This document shows, piece by piece, positions 58,301-64,000 of a stretch of DNA of 64,000 bases. The position numbers and the translations under genes were made by a program. The stretch comes from Sambucus nigra (taxonomy: Eukaryota; Streptophyta; Magnoliopsida; Dipsacales; Adoxaceae). The stretch spans positions 397,008,561 through 397,072,560 of the forward strand of contig OX422208.1 in assembly GCA_949130495.1 (NCBI GenBank). The letters are read 5' to 3'. The notes beneath the pieces are model-generated. The model had not been told where the DNA came from. It made no database searches and worked only from the letters and a program-made list of their open reading frames with translations. How positions within the stretch are numbered: the stretch's first letter is position 1; the number at the start of each line of letters is the position of its first letter.

Positions 58301-60780
58301 CAAGTTACATTGGTCTCGTGCGAGGTGTACGTGCCTCCTACGGGGTCATTTGGGGGCTGGTTTGGGTTTTCACCCTTTAACAGCTTGTTTTAAATTATAG
58401 GTGTGATTTATGCAAATTATCATCATACTCTCAAATGGGGATACCCGAGACTACGCGTTCAGTTCCTACAAGTTACATTGGTCCCGTGCAAGGTGTTCGT
58501 TCCTCCTACGGGGTCATTTGGGGGCTGGTTTGGGTTTTCACCCTTTAACGGCTTGTTTTCAAGACTAAGTGTGATTTTTGCAAATTATCATCATACTCTC
58601 GAACCGGGAGACCCGAGACTATGCGGTCAGTTCCAACAACTTACATTGGTCCCGTGCGAGGTGTTCGTGCCTCCTACGGGGTCGTTTGGGGGATGGTTGG
58701 AGTTTTCACCCTTTAACGGGATGTTTTCATGTCTAAGTGTAATTTTTCGAAATTATCATCATACTCTTGAACCGGGAGACCCGAGCCTACGCGGTCAATT
58801 CCTACAAGTTACATTGGTCCCGTGCAAGGTGTTCGTGCCTCCTACGGGGTCCTTTGGGAGCTGGTTTGAGTTTTCACCCTTTAACGGCCTGTTTTAAAGT
58901 CTAAGTGTGATCCTTTCAAATTATCGTCATACCCTCGAATCGGGAGACCCGGGACTACGCTGCCAGTTCCTTCAAGTTACATTGGTTCCGTGCGAGGTGT
59001 TCCTGCCTCTTACGGGGTCGTTTGGTGGTTGGTTTGGGTTTTCACCCTTTAACAGCCTGTTTTCAAGTCTAAGTGTGATTTTTGCACATTATCATCATTC
59101 TCTCAAACTGAGAGATTTGAGACTACGTGTTTCGTTCCTACAAGTTACATTAGCCCCGTGCAAGGTGTTCGTGCCTCCTACGGGGTGGTTTGCGAGCTGG
59201 TTTGTGTTTTCACCCTTTAACGGCCAGTTTTCAAGTCTAAGTGTGAATTTTCAAATTATCGTCATACTCTCGAACCGAGAGACCCGGGACTACGCGATCA
59301 GTTCCTACAAGTTACATTGGACCCGTGAGAGGTGTTCGTGCCTCCTACGGGGTCGTTTGGAGGAATGTTTGAGTTTTCACCTTTTAACGGCCTGTTTTCA
59401 AGTCTAAGTGTAATTATTGTCATACTCTCGAACTGGGAGACCCAGGACTACGCGGTCAGTTCTTACAATTTACATTGGTCCCATGCGAGGTGTTCATGCC
59501 TCTTACAGGGTTGTTTGGGGGTTGGTTTGGGTTTTCACCCATTAACGGCCTACTTTCAAGTCTAAGAGTGATTTTTACAAATTATCGTCATACACACCAA
59601 CCGGGAGACCCGGGACAACGCGGTCAGTTCCTACAAGTTACATTGTTTCCGTGCGAGGTCTACGTGCCTCCTACGGGGTCATTTGGGCGCTGGTTTGGGT
59701 TTTCACCCTTTAACGGCCTGTTTTAAATTATAAGTGTGATTTTTGCAAATTATCATCATACTCTCAAACCGGGAGACCCGAGACTATGTGTTTAGTTCCT
59801 ACAAGTTACATTGGTCCCGTGCGAGGTGTTCGTGCCTCCTACGGGGTCATTTGGTGGCTGGTTTGGGTTTTCACCCTTTAACGGCCTGTTTTCAAGACTA
59901 AGTGTGATTTTTGCAAATTATCATCATACTCTCGAATCGGGAGACCCGAGACTATGCGGTCAGTTCCAACAAGTTACATTGGTCCGGTACGAGGTGTTCG
60001 TGCCCCCTACGGGGTCGTTTGGGGGCTGGTTTTGGTTTTCACACTTTAACGGGCTATTTTCAAGTCTTAAGTGTGATTTCGGAAAATTATCATCATACTC
60101 TCAAATCGAGAGACGCGAGAGTACGCGGTCAGTTCCTAAAAGTTACATTGGACCCGTGCGAGGTGTTCGTGCCTCCTATGGGGTCGTTTGGGAATTGGTT
60201 TGTGTTTTCATCCTTTAACGACCTGTTTTCAAGTTTAAGTGTGATCTTTGCAAATTATCGTCATACCCTCGAACCGGGTGACCCGGGACTACGCGGTCAG
60301 TTCCAACACGTTAGATTGGTCTCGTGCGAGGTGTACGTGCCTCCTAAGGGGTCATTTGGGGGCTGGTTTGGGTTTTCACCCTTTAACGGCCTGGTTTAAA
60401 TTCTAAGTGTGATTTTTACAAATTATCATCATACTCTCATACCGGGAGACCCGAGACAACGTGGTCAGTTCCTACAAGTTACATTGGACGCGTGCGAGGT
60501 GTTCATGCCTCCTACGGGGTCGTTTGGGAGCTGGTTTGTGTTTTCACCCTTTAATGGCCTGTTTTCAAGTTTAAGTGTGATCTTTACAAATTATCGTCAT
60601 ACCCTCGAACCGGGAGACTCGGGACTACGCAGTCAGTTCCAACAAGTTACATTGGTCTCGTGCGAGGTGTACGTGCCTCCTACGGGGTCGTTTGGGGGTT
60701 GGTTTGGCTTTTGCCCCTTTAACGGCCTGTTTTCAAGTCTTAGATTGATTTTTGCAAATTATCATCATACTCTCAAACCG

Positions 60781-62460
60781 GGAGAGCCGAGACTATGCGA
60801 TCAGTTCCTACAAGTTACATTGGTCCCGTGCGAGGTGTTCGTGCCTCCTAGGGGGTCGTTTGGAAGCTAGTTTGGGTATTAACCCTTTAACGGCATGTTT
60901 TCAAGTCTAAGTGTGATTTTTGAAAATTATCGTCATACTCTCAAATCGGGAGACCCGAGACTACGCGGTTAGTTCCTACAAATTACATTGGTCTCGGGCG
61001 AGGTGTACGTGCCTCCTACGGGGTCATTTGGGGGTTGGTTTGGGTTTTCACCCTTTAACGGCCTGTTTTAAATTCCAAGTGTAATTTTTACAAATTATCA
61101 TCATACTCTCAAACCGGGAGACCCGAGACTACGTGTTCAGTTCCTAGAAGTTACATTGGTCCCGTGCGAGGTGTTCGTGCCTCCTACGGGGTCGTTTGGG
61201 GGCTGGTTTGGGTTTTCACCCTTTAACGGCCTGTTTTCAAGAATAAGTGTGATTTTTGCAAATTATCATCATACTCTCGAACAGGGAGACCCGAGACTAC
61301 GCGGTCAGTTCCAACAAGTTACATTGGTCCCGTGTGAGGTGTTCGTGCCTCCTAACGGGTCGTTTGGAGGATAGTTTGAGTTCTCACCCTTTAATGGCCT
61401 GTTTCCAAGTCTAAGTGTGATTTTTGCAAATTATCGTCACACTCTCGAATCGGGAGACCCGGGACTACGCGATCAGTTCCTACAAGTTACATTGGTCCGT
61501 TACAAGGTGTTCGTGCCTCCTACGGGGTCGTTTGGGGGTTGGTTTGGGTTTCTTTCCTTTAACGACCTATTTTCAAGTCTTAGATTTATTTTTGCAAATT
61601 ATCATCATACTCTCAAACCGGGAGAGCCGAGACTATGCGATCAGTTCCTACAAGTTACATTGGTCCCGTGCGAGGTGTTCGTGCCTCCTAGGGGGTCGTT
61701 TGGAAGCTAGTTTGGGTATTAACCCTTTAACGGCATGTTTTCAAGTCTAAGTGTGATTTTTGAAAATTATCGTCATACTCTCAAATCGGGAGACCCGAGA
61801 CTACGCGGTTAGTTCCTACAAATTACAGTGGTCTCGGGCGAGGTGTACGTGCCTCCTACGGGGTCATTTGGGGGTTGGTTTGGGTTTTCACCCTTTAACG
61901 GCCTGTTTTAAATTCCAAGTGTAATTTTTACAAATTATCATCATACTCTCAAACCGGGAGACCCGAGACTACGTGTTCAGTTCCTAGAAGTTACATTGGT
62001 CCCGTGCGAGGTGTTCGTGCCTCCTACGGGGTCGTTTGGGGGCTGGTTTGGGTTTTCACCCTTTAACGGCCTGTTTTCAAGAATAAGTGTGATTTTTGCA
62101 AATTATCATCATACTCTCGAACAGGGAGACCCGAGACTACGCGGTCAGTTCCAACAAGTTACATTGGTCCCGTGCGAGGTGTTCGTGCCTCCTAACGGGT
62201 CGTTTGGAGGCTAGTTTGAGTTCTCACCCTTTAATGGCCTGTTTTCAAGTCTAAGTGTGATTTTTGCAAATTATCATCAAACTCTCGAATCGGGAGACCC
62301 GGGACTACGCGGTCAATTCCTACAAGTTACATTGGTCCGTTACAAGGTGTTCGTGCCTTCTACGGGGTCATTTGGGGGTTGGTTTGGGTTTTTTTCCTTT
62401 AACCGCCTGTTTTCAAGTCTTAGATTGATTTTTGCAAATTATCATCATACTCTCAAACCG
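60781..62460. repeat. Five-monomer (840 bp) unit, near-identical tandem copies
   Basis: GGAGAGCCGAGACTATGCG begins at 60781, 61621 and 62461, exactly 840 bp apart. Comparing 60781-61440 with 61621-62280 by eye gives 6 differences in 660 bp, and only one in the first 540. A third copy starts at 62461 and diverges more. This is the youngest amplification visible in the window. Confidence 0.9.
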
Positions 62461-64000
62461 GGAGAGCCGAGACTATGCGGTCTGTTCCTACAAGTTACAT
62501 TGGTCCCGTGCGAGGTGTTCGTGCCTCCTACGGGGTCGTTTGGAATCTAGTTTGGGTATTAACCCTTTAATGGCATGTTTTCAACTCTAAGTGTGATTTT
62601 TGAAAATTATCGTCATACTCTCAAATCGGGAGACCCGAGACTACGCGGTCAGTTCCTCCAAGTTACATTGGTCTCGTGCGAGGTGTACGTGCCTCCTACG
62701 GGGTCATTTGGGGGCTGGTTTGGGTTTTCACCCTTTAACGACCTGTTTTAAATTATAAGTGTGATTTTTGCAAATTATCATCATACTCTCAAGCCGGGAG
62801 ACCCGAGACTATGTGTTCAGTTCCTACAAGTTACATTAGTCCCGTGCAAGGTGTTCGTGCCTCCTACGGGGTCATTTGGGAGCTGGTTTGAGTTTTCACC
62901 CTTTAACGGCCTGTTTTCAAGTCTAAGTGTGAATTTTCATATTATCATCATACTCTCGAACCGAGAGACCCGGGACTACGCGGTCAGTTCCTACAAGTTA
63001 CATTGGACCCGTGCGAGGTGTTCGTGGCTCCTACGGGGTCATTTGGAGGAATGTTTGAGTTTTTACCTTTTAACGGCCTGTTTTCAAGTCTAAGTGTGAT
63101 TTTTGAAAATTATCGTCATACTCTTGAACCGGGAGACCTGGGACTACGCGGTCAGTTCTTACAAGTTACATTGGTCCCGTGCGAGGTGTTCATGCCTCCT
63201 ACAGGGCTGTTTGGGGGCTGGTTTGGGTTTTCACCTTTTAACGGCCTGCTTTCAAGTCTAAGTGTGATTTTTGCAAATTATCGTCATACTCTCCAACCGG
63301 GAGACCCGGGACTGTGCGGTTAGTTCCTACAAGTTACATTAGTTCCGTGCGAGGTGTTCGTGCCTCCTACGGGGTCGTTTGGGGGCTGGTTTGGGTTTTC
63401 ACACTTTAAAGGGCTATTTTCAAGTCTTAAGTGTCATTTTGGCAAATTATGGTCATACTCTCGAAGTAGGAGACCCGAGACTACGCGGTCAGTTCCTACA
63501 AGTTACATTGGACCCGTGCGAGGTGTTCGTGCCTCCTACGGGGTCGTTTGGGAGTTGGTTTGTGTTTTCACCCTTTAACGGCCTGTTTTCATGTTTAAGT
63601 ATGATCTTTACAAATTATCATCATACCCTCTAATCGGGAGACCCGGGACTACGCGGTCAGTTCCAACAAGTTACATTGGTCTCGTGCGAGGTGCACGTGC
63701 CTCCTACGGGGTCATTTGGGGGCTGGTTTGGGTTTTCACCCTTTAATGGCCTGGTTTAAATTCTAAGTGTGATTTTTGCAAATTATCATCATACTCTCAA
63801 TCCGGGAGACCCGAGACTACGCGATCAGTTCCTACAAGTTACATTGGACCCGTGCGAGGTGTTCGTGCCTCCTACGGGGTCGTTTGGGAGCTGGTTTGTG
63901 TTTTCACCCTTAAACGACCTATTTTCAAGTTTAAGTGTGGTCTTTACAAATTATCGTCATACCCTCGAACCGGGAGAATCGGGACAACGCGGTCATTTCC

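Larger units (their letters stand above)
22694..64000. repeat. 168-bp satellite array, right of the retrotransposon
   Basis: About 245 head-to-tail monomers of the same family and orientation as at 1-8228, continuing to the window end. It contains several nested amplification domains, listed separately, and a 200-N gap at 55125. Local subfamilies are clear. The ACTACGCGGATAGTTCCAACACG variant dominates at 37.6-40 kb (also 34.5, 45.7, 50.7 and 51.4 kb). TTTTAAATT at the monomer end is frequent only beyond 56 kb, as is the GGGAGAGCC variant beyond 55.7 kb. I see no gene. Long open frames encode a 56-residue repeat and are not supported as genes. Confidence 0.97.

Overview
The window is nuclear DNA from a flowering plant, most likely from a centromeric, pericentromeric or subtelomeric block. 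It is almost entirely one tandem satellite with a monomer of about 168 bp (roughly 295 monomers), split by a single nested LTR retrotransposon. I could not identify the species. The plant assignment rests on the Tat/Ogre-type Ty3/gypsy element with its tRNA-Arg-type primer binding site, and on the plant mobile domain (PMD) protein it carries.

Layout: 1-8228 is satellite, dominated by two copies of a ~3.68 kb (about 22-monomer) higher-order unit. 8229-22688 is a 14,460 bp LTR retrotransposon in MINUS orientation. Its boundaries are a CTCTC target duplication (8224-8228 and 22689-22693), LTRs at 8229-9429 (the element's 3' LTR) and 21520-22688 (its 5' LTR), a PBS at 21500-21517 and a polypurine tract at 9452-9476. 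22694-64000 is satellite again, with several nested amplification domains (1,679 bp, ~3.49 kb, 672/840 bp, an 11.56 kb-spaced duplication and a near-identical 840 bp unit). A 200-N assembly gap lies at 55125-55324.

Inside the element, gag, protease, reverse transcriptase, RNase H and integrase run on the minus strand from 21477 down to 15001. They are degenerate: I count nine in-frame stops, two frameshifts, and changes at two of the three integrase catalytic positions. On the opposite (plus) strand, between pol and the element's 3' LTR, lies an additional antisense gene for a PMD protein. It has a 751-codon first exon and a chain of further exons (12352-12672, 12757-12849, 12926-13192, 13981-14742) with good splice signals and phase-0 boundaries. 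Its fourth intron is filled by a 12-copy 56-59 bp minisatellite whose units each contain an inverted repeat. Because its introns are antisense to the retroelement's genomic RNA, they would survive retrotransposition. This antisense, intron-containing passenger gene is the most interesting thing in the window.

No host gene is convincingly present in the satellite. Its monomer is a multiple of three, and one strand has frames with few stops, so it generates many long but spurious ORFs (up to 347 codons) encoding a 56-residue repeat.
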